Assembly: GCF_004362055.1 (NCBI RefSeq)
Contig: NZ_SNXB01000002.1
Coordinates: 496,001-560,000, forward strand
From: Flavobacterium sp. 245
GTDB taxonomy: Bacteria; Bacteroidota; Bacteroidia; Flavobacteriales; Flavobacteriaceae
Direction of reading: 5' to 3'
DNA length: 64,000 nucleotides
Of the stretch, positions 1-7,758 are shown piece after piece. The first letter of the stretch is position 1. Every line of letters starts with the position of its first letter. The position numbers and the translations under genes are program-made. Under the pieces are notes generated by a model. It ran no database searches and was not told the origin of the DNA. It saw only the letters and a program-made list of their open reading frames with translations.

Positions 1-1
1 A

Positions 2-319
2 TTTATTTTTCTGAAAGTCGAATATAATTGGGTCCGAATTTCGCTGAAAGATATTTTATATATCGAAAGTTTGAAAGATTATGTAAAAGTTCATCTGGAC
101 GATTCGCAAAAAACGGTTCTTTCTTTAATTTCATTAAAAGCTTTAGAAGAAAAACTGCCTTCAGCAAAGTTTATGCGAATTCATCGTTCGTTTATTGTGT
201 CACTTGATAAAATAAGCGCTATCAGCAAGCATTCTGTTTTTATCGGCAAAACCGAAATAACTGTGGGAGAACAATACAAAGAACCATTTAAAACCATCGT
301 TGACAAATGGTTAAAATAA
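2..319 (+). CDS. LytTR-domain response regulator, C-terminal part (5' truncated by window edge)
   Basis: The reading frame is open from base 2 to a TAA at 319, so the gene starts left of the window. The visible residues form a LytTR DNA-binding domain: a strand with KVEYNWVRISLKDILYIES, then DYVKVHL, a middle LEEKLP segment, and the family signature FMRIHRSFIVSLDKI. In this family an N-terminal receiver domain is phosphorylated by a LytS-type kinase and the LytTR domain binds promoter DNA. The receiver is not visible, so response regulator rather than another LytTR protein is inferred. The internal TTG at 71 is not a likely start because the domain begins upstream of it. Confidence 0.85.
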   Translation, partial: FIFLKVEYNWVRISLKDILYIESLKDYVKVHLDDSQKTVLSLISLKALEEKLPSAKFMRIHRSFIVSLDKISAISKHSVFIGKTEITVGEQYKEPFKTIVDKWLK

Positions 320-338
320 AAATAGATTATTTATTATC

Positions 339-632
339 ATGGAAAAAAGATCAAACAAATATTATCTGACATTAAGTCTAAAAGAATACGCAAACGGAGA
401 AACTGAACCTGCAAAAGAACTCGGAATTGAATTTTCTAATCACGATGAAATTTTTGGCATCATTCAAAAAATGAAAGAAAAAAACTTATTTGATGATCCG
501 TCTGAAGCAACTCAGTTTGCACTCGGATTAAAATTATTCAGCGAAATAAAACTAAAACACCGCAAAAATCCTTTATTTGATGAGTTAAATGAAGTTTTTC
601 CTGTTTTTATGAAGAAACTGAAAAGTTTATAA
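339..632 (+). CDS. DUF3861-like small protein
   Basis: A 97-residue soluble protein with no signal peptide or membrane segment. The pattern YYLTLSLKEYANGE, EFSNHDEIFGII and a C-terminal LFDELNEVFPVFMKKLKS resembles the DUF3861 family, whose function is unknown. It lies 19 bases after the LytTR gene on the same strand and is followed directly by a perfect hairpin terminator, so the two are probably co-transcribed. Family assignment is from recall and moderately sure; no biochemical role can be stated. Confidence 0.65.
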   Translation: MEKRSNKYYLTLSLKEYANGETEPAKELGIEFSNHDEIFGIIQKMKEKNLFDDPSEATQFALGLKLFSEIKLKHRKNPLFDELNEVFPVFMKKLKSL

Positions 633-640
633 AAATGAAA

Positions 641-672
641 AAACGCCTCAATAATTGAGGCGTTTTCATTTT
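641..672 (+). terminator. Intrinsic terminator after the DUF3861-like gene
   Basis: A perfect 11-bp stem (641-651 with 655-665, GC-rich core GCCTC/GAGGC) with a 3-base loop, followed by a T-rich tract and preceded by A-rich sequence. It starts 9 bases after the stop codon at 632. Confidence 0.85.
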
Positions 673-691
673 TATAAACTATCGAATTTAT

Positions 692-886
692 TTAATTCCT
701 TCCAAAGTTATTTCCAATTTCAACTGGATAAATATCCATATAAGAAGATAAAATATTTAATGAATTTTTAGTGTTTGTCAGCCTTACAACCACGCTGTCG
801 TTAGTAACTCTCTTCCGTATTATCAAGGTAAAACTGCAAAGAGAATGCAATACTAATGAGAAGAAACAAGGTTAGAAATACTTTCA
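692..886 (-). pseudogene. Frameshifted remnant of a small secreted or membrane protein
   Basis: On the minus strand a TTG at 886-884 opens a 28-codon frame that reads as a signal-like segment (LKVFLTLFLLISIAFSLQ) and stops at a TAA near 797. The next frame continues protein-like sequence (RVTNDSVVVRLTNTKNSLN, then SSYMDIYPVEIGNNF) to a stop at 692-694. Joined by one frameshift the two would make a protein of about 65 residues with an N-terminal hydrophobic segment. No ATG is visible and I do not recognise the protein. It may be a decayed gene or chance coding-like sequence. Confidence 0.3.
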
Positions 887-1080
887 ATATATTTTTTTTT
901 AAAATTAAATGCTTTTTTAAAATAAATCTTTTTAATTAATACATGTCGATTTTGTAAAAATGTAATGTTTGTTAATCAGTGCACGTGTCTCTCTAATGAC
1001 TATTTATTCTAAAGGTATTTAGGCTTCCTTCAATAACGGTTAACCAGCGGGTTATTTGTTCATTTTAAAACGTTTTACGC

Positions 1081-1237
1081 TACTGTTAGCGCAGATTATT
1101 TGCAATCTGTGCCCATAAAGATTGGCCTGCGCGATGCAGTATAGAATAAAAGCTATATATTTCTTTGTAGCTTTTGTTTTAATTATTAGTATAATGTCTT
1201 ACTGTTGCGGGCAAGGATTGCAAATCCGCGCTAACGG
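1081..1237. repeat. REP/MITE-like inverted repeat element
   Basis: Two imperfect inverted arms, 1081-1115 and 1204-1237, share a core reading GTTAGCGC-GATTTGCAATC-TGCCC, separated by about 90 bases with no gene. A shorter relative of the core lies at 3278-3318. Elements with this core are, as far as I recall, common in Flavobacterium genomes, and resemble REP sequences mobilised by IS200-like transposases; no transposase is present here. The rest of the 633-1239 gap holds only the remnant at 692-886. Confidence 0.6.
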
Positions 1238-1239
1238 AT

Positions 1240-2253
1240 TCATTTAAGATGATATGAATCTTTATAACTAACTGAACCTTCGTAAATACGCACACTGTCA
1301 ACTTCAATAGGTTCGTTATTTAAATACAATTCCAATATTCTATTGTCTTTACTTATTTTAATCTCAAATTCCTGCTTATCTTCTGTTTTAAAATTCTTGA
1401 ATTTTTCGAATATTATTTTTTCATTTAGGAAAATATTACCTCTAAAACTTTCTCCGGCGGCAGTTTCCCAATCGAGTTCCAGAATTTGTGGCAAAGCACG
1501 ATTATCGTAATTTGTAGTAGGACGGTGTGGCATGAAAACGATGTCTTTTTCGCCATTATAATTTGTAAAACAGTAACGAAACAAACGTAAAGCCGGGTTT
1601 TCGTTTTCCATTTTTACCCTGAAATTGTAACGTTTTCTATACATATCCCATTTGGCACAGGAGGCATCGGGTAAATAATCCCTTTCAGCCACTTCTTTCC
1701 TGTTCATAGACCAGTCCCTAAAAAGCTGTTTCTCCAGTTCTTTGTCGTTGGCAATAACCTGAGCCTGAAAGCGACCAAGTTCAATCCTGAAAAACATATA
1801 TTCTTTCCAGACCACAACCATCCCTTGAGGCGCAAAACCAAAGATCAGGCCTGTAAATTTTTCATAACTATCATCATCATATCTATAAGTAGTATCCATG
1901 GCTTTTTTCATTTCTTCAATCGGAAATTGGACTTTCAGATGATAAAATTTATCTTCATAGCCCGCATAATAAATGACATCGGCTCCAATAGGTGTGCCGT
2001 GCTGTGATGTCCAGCTTTTCCCGGAATCTCCCCAACGTCCTGACGATCCGCCAAAAGGCAAGCTAGCGGGTTCTCCTTCGAGGGTGAGGATATTTCCTCG
2101 TACAAATTCTACTCTAAAAATATTTTCATTATCTTTATGTTGTTGCGAAGGCTGACAGGTGTAACTATCCCATTCATATTTATTTCTCATTTGGCAGCTG
2201 GCATTTAATGTTATTATTAATATTAAAACTAAAAAATGGTTTATTTTATCCAT
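1240..2253 (-). CDS. DUF2931-like lipoprotein (candidate T6SS immunity protein)
   Basis: 337 residues when started at the ATG at 2253. This start gives a proper lipoprotein signal (MDKINHFLVLILIITLNASC, lipobox Cys at residue 20); the longer frame to 2316 adds 21 residues without signal character. The region FGGSSGRWGDSGKSW ... YYAGYEDKFYHLKVQFP resembles DUF2931, a family often found beside T6SS genes in Bacteroidota. It is the last gene of the minus-strand cassette behind vgrG and overlaps the preceding 111-residue gene by 8 bases (ATGGATAA), which suggests translational coupling. An immunity role is inferred from position and lipoprotein export; the family call is from recall. Confidence 0.65.
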   Translation of the reverse strand: MDKINHFLVLILIITLNASCQMRNKYEWDSYTCQPSQQHKDNENIFRVEFVRGNILTLEGEPASLPFGGSSGRWGDSGKSWTSQHGTPIGADVIYYAGYEDKFYHLKVQFPIEEMKKAMDTTYRYDDDSYEKFTGLIFGFAPQGMVVVWKEYMFFRIELGRFQAQVIANDKELEKQLFRDWSMNRKEVAERDYLPDASCAKWDMYRKRYNFRVKMENENPALRLFRYCFTNYNGEKDIVFMPHRPTTNYDNRALPQILELDWETAAGESFRGNIFLNEKIIFEKFKNFKTEDKQEFEIKISKDNRILELYLNNEPIEVDSVRIYEGSVSYKDSYHLK

Positions 2254-2581
2254 TGTGTATTTGTCTTTTACGTTTTTCAATTGGCAAAACTTCATCAAAT
2301 CTGGGTTCCAGACCAAATTTGTCTGCTTTTACAGACCAGTGCAAGTATCTGTTTCGCAGTTTTTTTAAATCATCGGGTTTTATATAATTGAGATAGCTTA
2401 TTTGCTGTGATTCATTTAAATATTGTGCCGCAGGCTTTTTTTCTTTTATTGCTTGGTTGCGATAAAGCATAACAGCTTGACTATATTGGGTGAGTTGCCT
2501 AAAAACATCAGCTATAAAAGGATCTGAAATATTAGTTTTTTGTTTTATTTTTGATAACATTATTATATAACTCGTCGACAC
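2246..2581 (-). CDS. Hypothetical protein, 111 aa, in the vgrG cassette
   Basis: I do not recognise this protein. It is soluble, charged and helix-rich (DVFRQLTQYSQAVMLYRNQAIKEKKPAAQYL), with no signal peptide; an internal ATG at 2560 is an alternative start. It lies between a lipoprotein with a stop at 2603 and the DUF2931-like lipoprotein, whose start overlaps its stop. Its size and place would suit a small toxin or toxin remnant paired with the following lipoprotein, but no catalytic motif is visible. It could equally be the surviving 3' end of a larger gene. Confidence 0.5.
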   Translation of the reverse strand: MSTSYIIMLSKIKQKTNISDPFIADVFRQLTQYSQAVMLYRNQAIKEKKPAAQYLNESQQISYLNYIKPDDLKKLRNRYLHWSVKADKFGLEPRFDEVLPIEKRKRQIHNG

Positions 2582-2602
2582 ATCAATTTGATAAAATAGC
2601 TT

Positions 2603-3259
2603 TTAGTTGCAGTAAGTACCTCCATATAAGCGATCTAAAACATCATGAAAATTATCTTCTTTGTAATCTACAAACATTTCATAAGAATGATTATCCATAT
2701 AAAATCGAGTGTTATAATTGTTTATTAGAAATCGATTAGAATACATTTCTCCTGTTTTCTTATTTTTAATTTGAGATTTAATTGAAGTTTTAACTCCATT
2801 ATAGTATTTAATAATTTTATCTCTGCTTGTAAAATCTGCTATATCTTTTTGTGATTCATCAATAGGGTCTACAATTATATCTTTGTATAGCAGGGTGTCA
2901 TTTCTAAAAAAATAAGTTATAATCCTATTATTCAATTTGTTTTTTAGATAATCTCTGTTTTTTTTCTCTTTAATTGAATCTTCTATATAAAAGTGCCATA
3001 ATTGAATTGGACATAATTGACCTCCTTCATTTTTTTCAGGTTTCACATTTGAATACATCTCAAACTTAGTGACTGATTTAAAATAAACATCAATTTTATC
3101 TTCTTCATTAGGAATATAGACAAATGAATATTTATAAAACCCATTATCTAAGAGTTCTTTTTGTGTTACAACTTTATTTAGATAATGATTAATTTTATTT
3201 TTTTTATTGCAAGAAATAAATAATACTATTATTAATATTAGGGATGTTATTTTTCTCAC
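2603..3259 (-). CDS. Lipoprotein, paralogue of the adjacent 249-aa lipoprotein
   Basis: A GTG at 3259 gives 218 residues beginning with a lipoprotein signal (VRKITSLILIIVLFISC). An ATG at 3337 gives 244 residues, but its extra 26 residues are encoded by a copy of an inverted repeat (3278-3318), so that extension is probably spurious. Downstream of the Cys it matches its upstream neighbour closely: INHYL-x-VTQKELLDNGFYKYSF, a YSNVKPEKNE motif, NRIITYFF and ITDFT/IADFT-x-KIIKYY. The family is unknown to me. Tandem diverged lipoproteins behind a T6SS cargo gene are typical of immunity duplications; that role is inferred. Confidence 0.6.
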   Translation of the reverse strand: MRKITSLILIIVLFISCNKKNKINHYLNKVVTQKELLDNGFYKYSFVYIPNEEDKIDVYFKSVTKFEMYSNVKPEKNEGGQLCPIQLWHFYIEDSIKEKKNRDYLKNKLNNRIITYFFRNDTLLYKDIIVDPIDESQKDIADFTSRDKIIKYYNGVKTSIKSQIKNKKTGEMYSNRFLINNYNTRFYMDNHSYEMFVDYKEDNFHDVLDRLYGGTYCN

Positions 3260-3277
3260 TTTGTTGTTACTTTTATT

Positions 3278-3318
3278 CCGATAGCGCGGATTTGTTACGA
3301 AGAAAATCTGCGTGAACA
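3278..3318. repeat. Copy of the GTTAGCGC-type inverted repeat between two lipoprotein genes
   Basis: The word CGATAGCGCGGATTTG, a 9-base loop region, and the near-complement AAATCTGCGTG form an inverted repeat related to the arms at 1081-1115 and 1204-1237. It fills the gap between the stop codon at 3352 and the GTG start at 3259. Confidence 0.5.
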
Positions 3319-3351
3319 GATAATTTATCCTTTTCATCTAACCATATAATT

Positions 3352-4101
3352 TTATTTTACTGGATGCCATTTCAAACCAGAATAATATGAGCCTATAATA
3401 GTATAAATTGTATAACTGTCATTATCAATATAGTTTATAGAACTTTCGTAAAAGGGATGTTTTTTATCACTATATCGTATCGTTGTTTTAAGATTCCCTA
3501 TCAAAAACACTGTGGGATGATCTTTGGTACTTATATCTTTCACCAACAACGACTTGATGGGAATCTTTAGGCTGTCGTAATATCGAATGATTTTTCTCTT
3601 GGTCGTAAAATCGGTTATTTCTTTATCTTTTTTGTCAAAATCTTCAACTATTATGCTTTTATATTCAAGAGAATCGTTTATAAATAAGTAGGTTATGATT
3701 CTGTTCTTTAAGACAACTTTTAAATATCTCGTGTTTGCTTCTCTTTTGATTGTATCCATGCCGTAAAAATTACTAAATTGGGTTGGGTATATTTGTCCTT
3801 TTTCATTTTTTTCTGGTTTTACATTCGAATATATATCACGTCTTATTAGTAATTTTATGGAATCATAAATTCCGTCTCCACTACCAATCGAGTCAATACG
3901 CGTATGGGTATAAGCATAAGTATAATCAGAAGTATATTTATATAAATCTTCTTTATTGACAGTATCAACATAAGAATATCTATAAAAACCATTATCTAAT
4001 AATTCTTGCTGTGTTATTGGATCTGGCAAATAGTGGTTAATTATATCTCTTTTTCCACAGGATATTAATGTTATTATAAATAATATAATTATAATTCTCA
4101 T
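3352..4101 (-). CDS. Lipoprotein, candidate immunity protein
   Basis: 249 residues with a short lipoprotein signal (MRIIIILFIITLISC). It is a paralogue of the next gene downstream and shares QELLDNGFYRYSYVD, YSNVKPEKNEKGQ, LKNRIITYLF and EITDFTTKRKIIRYYDSLK. It starts one base after the TAA (4103-4105) of the 294-residue cargo gene, so the two are very likely co-translated. No known domain is recognised. The spacing and export signal suit an immunity protein protecting the periplasm or outer membrane against the upstream product, but that is inference. Confidence 0.65.
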   Translation of the reverse strand: MRIIIILFIITLISCGKRDIINHYLPDPITQQELLDNGFYRYSYVDTVNKEDLYKYTSDYTYAYTHTRIDSIGSGDGIYDSIKLLIRRDIYSNVKPEKNEKGQIYPTQFSNFYGMDTIKREANTRYLKVVLKNRIITYLFINDSLEYKSIIVEDFDKKDKEITDFTTKRKIIRYYDSLKIPIKSLLVKDISTKDHPTVFLIGNLKTTIRYSDKKHPFYESSINYIDNDSYTIYTIIGSYYSGLKWHPVK

Positions 4102-4102
4102 T

Positions 4103-4987
4103 TTACTTCTGTTTTAATATTAAACCAAATTCTTCTAATTCTTTTAATACATCTCGCTCCACATTTTTAGGTTTTCCATCTAATTTTTGAGAAGAAATAT
4201 AACCATTGAAATTTTCTCTTTTATATTCTCTTAATTCAGTTGTTTTATCTAAATAAACTGGTCCTTTTATAGGATAAGTATATTCTGCAAGACTGAATCT
4301 TGGCTCTGCACTCAAAGCCATTCCTAAAATTTTCATTGCCGTGTCTGCAATTACTGGTGCTTTACCTGGTATAAAACCAACTGCCGATGTTGTTATTCCT
4401 AACAAGCTTAATGTTTTATTTAGTTCATCACGGTTTTCTGCAACCTTTAGGTTCGTATAATTAACATCGGTTCTGCGGTTGCACAGTGATGCCTGTTTAA
4501 TATATTCATGAAATTTTTTTAAGACATAAATTTTCCCACTTCTAAAGGTCACGGTTTTATTTTCTAAAATATCCCTATGCAATTCTTTTACATCTATAGA
4601 AGCTTCTTTTTCTTTTCTTATTTTATATGAAGTATCAAGAAGATGTCTCTTTTCGGAGTAATCATAAATCAGTTTAAATTCTGTCAGCACTTTTTCTCCT
4701 TTCACTATTTTGCCTTTATTATCCATATAAATAGTTAAAGCGCTTAAATAACATTTTCTGGGAACTTGATCTATGTTGATATTTTTTGCCGAATCTGTAA
4801 AACATTTATTTAACTCTAATGAAGTTAGCGCTGTAATACAGTGCACTAAATTAATATCACCACTTTTAAAAACCATATTTACACTCTGTGTATAATACGC
4901 TCTAGATAATTCTCTAAATTGATATTCTTCCCAAGGTTCTGATATTATTTCCGGCTCGTAATTGCCAAGACTAATTGATGTTCCCAT
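4103..4987 (-). CDS. Putative VgrG-linked cargo/effector protein (unrecognised)
   Basis: 294 residues, no signal peptide. The N-terminus (MGTSISLGNYEPEI) resembles the linker GxxxSLGxYxPP that, in Bacteroidota T6SS cargo proteins, follows a VgrG-tail-like adaptor segment. The middle holds cysteines and a KKFHEYIKQASLCNRR stretch; residues about 195-235 are a glycine-rich hydrophobic segment (LLGITTSAVGFIPGKAPVIAD) that could cross or insert into a membrane. I recognise no enzyme motif. Upstream, in another frame, a 56-residue VgrG-tail-like ORF overlaps its start by 17 bases, and removal of one A from an A-run would join them. Toxin activity is inferred from context only. Confidence 0.55.
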   Translation of the reverse strand: MGTSISLGNYEPEIISEPWEEYQFRELSRAYYTQSVNMVFKSGDINLVHCITALTSLELNKCFTDSAKNINIDQVPRKCYLSALTIYMDNKGKIVKGEKVLTEFKLIYDYSEKRHLLDTSYKIRKEKEASIDVKELHRDILENKTVTFRSGKIYVLKKFHEYIKQASLCNRRTDVNYTNLKVAENRDELNKTLSLLGITTSAVGFIPGKAPVIADTAMKILGMALSAEPRFSLAEYTYPIKGPVYLDKTTELREYKRENFNGYISSQKLDGKPKNVERDVLKELEEFGLILKQK

Positions 4988-5141
4988 TTTTAATGATTTT
5001 ATTTATACTACATAATTCTATATTTCCACATGTCGCAACCAACTTAATTATTTCTGCTGTTTTTTCTATTTTTCTTGCCATTATAACATGTCTTGCATTT
5101 ACTTTTAGGTTATAATTTTTGGCTTGCTTTTTAATTGCCAT
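4971..5141 (-). CDS. Small VgrG-tail-like protein, 56 aa (adaptor or 5' part of a frameshifted cargo gene)
   Basis: ATG at 5141-5139, five bases after the vgrG stop, to a TAG at 4971-4973. It is short, but its sequence (LKVNARHVIMARKIEKTAE, then IIKLVATCGNIELCSINKII) mirrors the last 45 residues of VgrG (TINSAEHIEMAE, then KINMNATNGDMILKASKTI). Such repeats form the beta-helical needle of VgrG, so this may dock cargo onto the spike. It overlaps the next gene by 17 bases; the run of five A at the junction is where a one-base change would fuse both into a protein of about 350 residues. It may therefore be half of a broken or programmed-frameshift gene. Confidence 0.55.
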   Translation of the reverse strand: MAIKKQAKNYNLKVNARHVIMARKIEKTAEIIKLVATCGNIELCSINKIIKNGNIN

Positions 5142-5146
5142 ATTTA

Positions 5147-6955
5147 TTAATTAAAATTGCTATTTTCACCACTATTTGCATGAATGGTTTTTGAAGCTTT
5201 CAATATCATATCACCATTTGTAGCATTCATATTTATCTTTTCAGCCATTTCAATGTGCTCTGCAGAGTTTATCGTTACCTTTTCTTCAATAATTTCTATT
5301 TTTTCATTACCTTTTTCCATAATATTTCCATTCGCACTAATAAAAATATCATTCTCTGCTTCCTGAGAAATATTATTCCCTGCTTCGATTTCAATATTTT
5401 CTTTGGCATCTACTTTTACATCTCTTCCTGCATTCATAATAATGTCTTCTCCAGCTTCTAATTCAATATTTTTTGGTGCTTTAAACCTAATGTTCCCGTC
5501 CCCATGAACAACTGCAATTGTTTGCCCTTTTTGACTTTCTATTGTGATATCTCCTGTTGCATCATCTGAAATAATTCTGTTCCCACTTCTGGTCTGCAAT
5601 ACTTTTAGATCATTTTTTTCATTAGCATAGGTGCTTTTTGCCTGCCCGTTATAATGCGCACCCATTACATAAGGACACTGTGCATTCCCACCTTCAAAAC
5701 CAACCAGTACTTCTTCATCAATTTCTGGGATAAAATAAAATCCTTTTCCACCTCCGGTATGCGGCTGGATCATTCTGATCCACTGGCTTGACTTGCTTCC
5801 ATTTCCCCAATAAAATTCAACTCTTACACGCCCAATTCCTTCGGGATCGTTGTTGTCTTTTATTCTTGCGGGCTGGGTTTCTGCTTTTGCAAAAACTTTT
5901 GTATCGGTATAATGAGGAGCCGAGACATCGTCTGGGATGGCTTTGAATTCGCAGGCATAATTGCCATGTACCTCAGAATGGTGTATAGCTTCTATACAGA
6001 TAAGATGATGCTCGGTAGTCTCGTTGATAATTGTAAAAACTTGTCCGAGTCCTAAAGGAAAATAAGATATTCCGCTATAGTACACGCTGTTTGCATTGCT
6101 TCCTGCGGTCTGCAGCGTGACCATTTCTTCTATTTCGTCCTTGTTCTGCGCATTGTTGGTGTAGGCCCCGATGTTCAGATCAGGCTGGGCAACGGTTCCC
6201 TGATTGAATGCTATATTCGATGCGAAACTGTCCTTGCTTCCGGCAGAAGTTCGCAGTGAGGAATTCTTGATGCTGGAAGCTTTGTTATAGTCATAACCTG
6301 CCAGCGAGATTTTATGTGCACTCATATTGGCCTGAATCTTAAAACTATGCAGAGAAGCTCCGTTGATGAGTTTTACTTTTGAAGTTTTAATCTGCCCGAA
6401 CTGCATGCGCATTCCGTCAAAATAAAACCACTGCCCGTAGCGCTGTGCCAGCCTCTTCAAAAAATTGAAACTCGTTTCATTATACTGAGCCATATAATTA
6501 AACTCCTTCATATAGGTCGACCTGATGGCATCTCGCTGATAGAACTCCGTCGGGCCTTCGGACAAAATATCCAGAACAATGTCATCCATTCCTCTTTCAA
6601 GATACGTTCTCGATTTTGGCATATCATCCAATACAATGCTGTGGCTTGTGCCGCTTACGTGAAGGCCGACGGCGCTCCCGTTTTGATCCACCGAAGCCAA
6701 TTCGGTTATAATGCCTTTGCTCATCAGTTTTATTCCCGTCAGGCTTTTGAAAGTAAAAATAACTTCATTGCCAATATAATCTCTTATGGCTTTAGCCTGA
6801 TCTGCCGGTTTTATGACTGCCTTGCCGGTATATTGCCAGACAAATGAAAAATAATGATGATCTGCCATTTTCTGCGACAGCTTCAAATCATAATAGATAA
6901 TATTTTGGGTAAAACTGCCGATAGTTATATGTACTTGCTCTGAAAAATGTGCCAT
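5147..6955 (-). CDS. vgrG: T6SS tip protein VgrG (orphan)
   Basis: 602 residues. VgrG trimers cap the Hcp tube of the type VI secretion system and carry effectors into target cells. The N-terminal two thirds (to about 330) are the gp27-like base with the NYMAQYNETSFNFLKRLAQRYGQWFYFDG motif. Residues about 355-450 are the gp5 OB-fold (DPEGIGRVRVEFYW, GKGFYFIPEIDEEVLVGFEGGN). The rest is a repetitive needle of [ED]xIxIxAG-type repeats (NIELEAGEDIIMNAGRDVKVDA). No T6SS sheath, baseplate or TssM-like gene lies in the window, so this is an orphan vgrG that must use machinery encoded elsewhere. It leads a minus-strand cassette of cargo and lipoprotein genes. Confidence 0.93.
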   Translation of the reverse strand: MAHFSEQVHITIGSFTQNIIYYDLKLSQKMADHHYFSFVWQYTGKAVIKPADQAKAIRDYIGNEVIFTFKSLTGIKLMSKGIITELASVDQNGSAVGLHVSGTSHSIVLDDMPKSRTYLERGMDDIVLDILSEGPTEFYQRDAIRSTYMKEFNYMAQYNETSFNFLKRLAQRYGQWFYFDGMRMQFGQIKTSKVKLINGASLHSFKIQANMSAHKISLAGYDYNKASSIKNSSLRTSAGSKDSFASNIAFNQGTVAQPDLNIGAYTNNAQNKDEIEEMVTLQTAGSNANSVYYSGISYFPLGLGQVFTIINETTEHHLICIEAIHHSEVHGNYACEFKAIPDDVSAPHYTDTKVFAKAETQPARIKDNNDPEGIGRVRVEFYWGNGSKSSQWIRMIQPHTGGGKGFYFIPEIDEEVLVGFEGGNAQCPYVMGAHYNGQAKSTYANEKNDLKVLQTRSGNRIISDDATGDITIESQKGQTIAVVHGDGNIRFKAPKNIELEAGEDIIMNAGRDVKVDAKENIEIEAGNNISQEAENDIFISANGNIMEKGNEKIEIIEEKVTINSAEHIEMAEKINMNATNGDMILKASKTIHANSGENSNFN

Positions 6956-7096
6956 AAAGCGGATTGAGTTTAATTAGTAAATAAAAACACTAAAAAGATT
7001 TATTTAGTAAACATATACCTACAAACATAAAAACAAAAAACTACGACGCTTTTTTTATAGCAGAATAAGGCTTTTAATTTTTTATCAAAAAAAAAA

Positions 7097-7117
7097 GCTG
7101 TCTCAAAATGAGACAGC
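7097..7117 (-). terminator. Intrinsic terminator of the thioredoxin operon
   Basis: A perfect 9-bp stem (7097-7105 with 7109-7117, GCTGTCTCA) with a 3-base loop. On the minus strand it is followed by a run of at least ten T, about 30 bases after the stop codon at 7144. The rest of the 6956-7096 gap is AT-rich and must hold the vgrG promoter, which I cannot place with confidence. Confidence 0.85.
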
Positions 7118-7143
7118 CCTTTTCACAAATTAATATTCAAAAA

Positions 7144-7755
7144 TTAAGCTTTCGCTTTTCTTTTTACTGTACAGCCAATTTCTTTAGTTTGTGTTACTGC
7201 TGGCTTTTTATTGCTTTGCAAAGCTGCAATGGCATCCTCGGCATATTTTGTTTTTTCAGCTTTTGTTCCTTCTGGATCATTATCGATTGCTCCCACATAT
7301 TCAATAACATTTCCTTTTGGAGTTTTAGATACAATAAAAATATGTGGCGTGTGTTTCGCTCCATATTGATCTGTAACTAACTGTCCTGCATCAAATAAAT
7401 ATGGGAAAGGATAACTTTTATCTTTTGCTAAATCCTGCATTTTATTAAAAGCATCTGCTTTTGAAGCTTCAGGATCATTTGGATTGATTGCAATTACCGG
7501 ATATCCCTGAGGTCTGAATTTTTTATCTAAATCTATAATGCGCTGTTCATACGCCACTGCATACGGGCATGTATTGCAGGTGAAAACAATAATAAAACCT
7601 TTTGCTTTTGGGTAGCTTGCAAAAGAAACTTCTTTATTGTCAACATTTTTAAGTTTAAAATCTGGTGCCGGATCTCCCGCTTTCAGCGTTGTTGTTTGTG
7701 CCTGCGATAACCAGGCTGTAAATACCAATACTAATAAAGTGATAATCTTTTTCAT
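7144..7755 (-). CDS. Periplasmic thioredoxin-like redoxin (AhpC/TSA fold)
   Basis: 203 residues with a Sec signal peptide ending in SQAQ (residues 1-20). The mature part opens with the redoxin motif AGDPAPDFKLKNVDNKEVS and carries a CNTC active site (Cys60, Cys63) in IVFTCNTCPYAVAYE. A C-terminal basic tail with a single Cys (EIGCTVKRKAKA) follows. The family covers thiol-disulfide oxidoreductases and peroxiredoxin-like proteins; the CxxC form suggests disulfide exchange in the periplasm, substrate unknown. It is the second gene after a TlpA-like protein (3-base gap) and is followed by a strong terminator, so the two form an operon. Confidence 0.85.
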   Translation of the reverse strand: MKKIITLLVLVFTAWLSQAQTTTLKAGDPAPDFKLKNVDNKEVSFASYPKAKGFIIVFTCNTCPYAVAYEQRIIDLDKKFRPQGYPVIAINPNDPEASKADAFNKMQDLAKDKSYPFPYLFDAGQLVTDQYGAKHTPHIFIVSKTPKGNVIEYVGAIDNDPEGTKAEKTKYAEDAIAALQSNKKPAVTQTKEIGCTVKRKAKA

Positions 7756-7758
7756 AAT

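Noticed and set aside
3260-3337. N-terminal extension of the second lipoprotein
   Set aside because: It is encoded by a copy of an inverted repeat and would place the lipobox 42 residues from the start; the GTG at 3259 gives a normal signal peptide.
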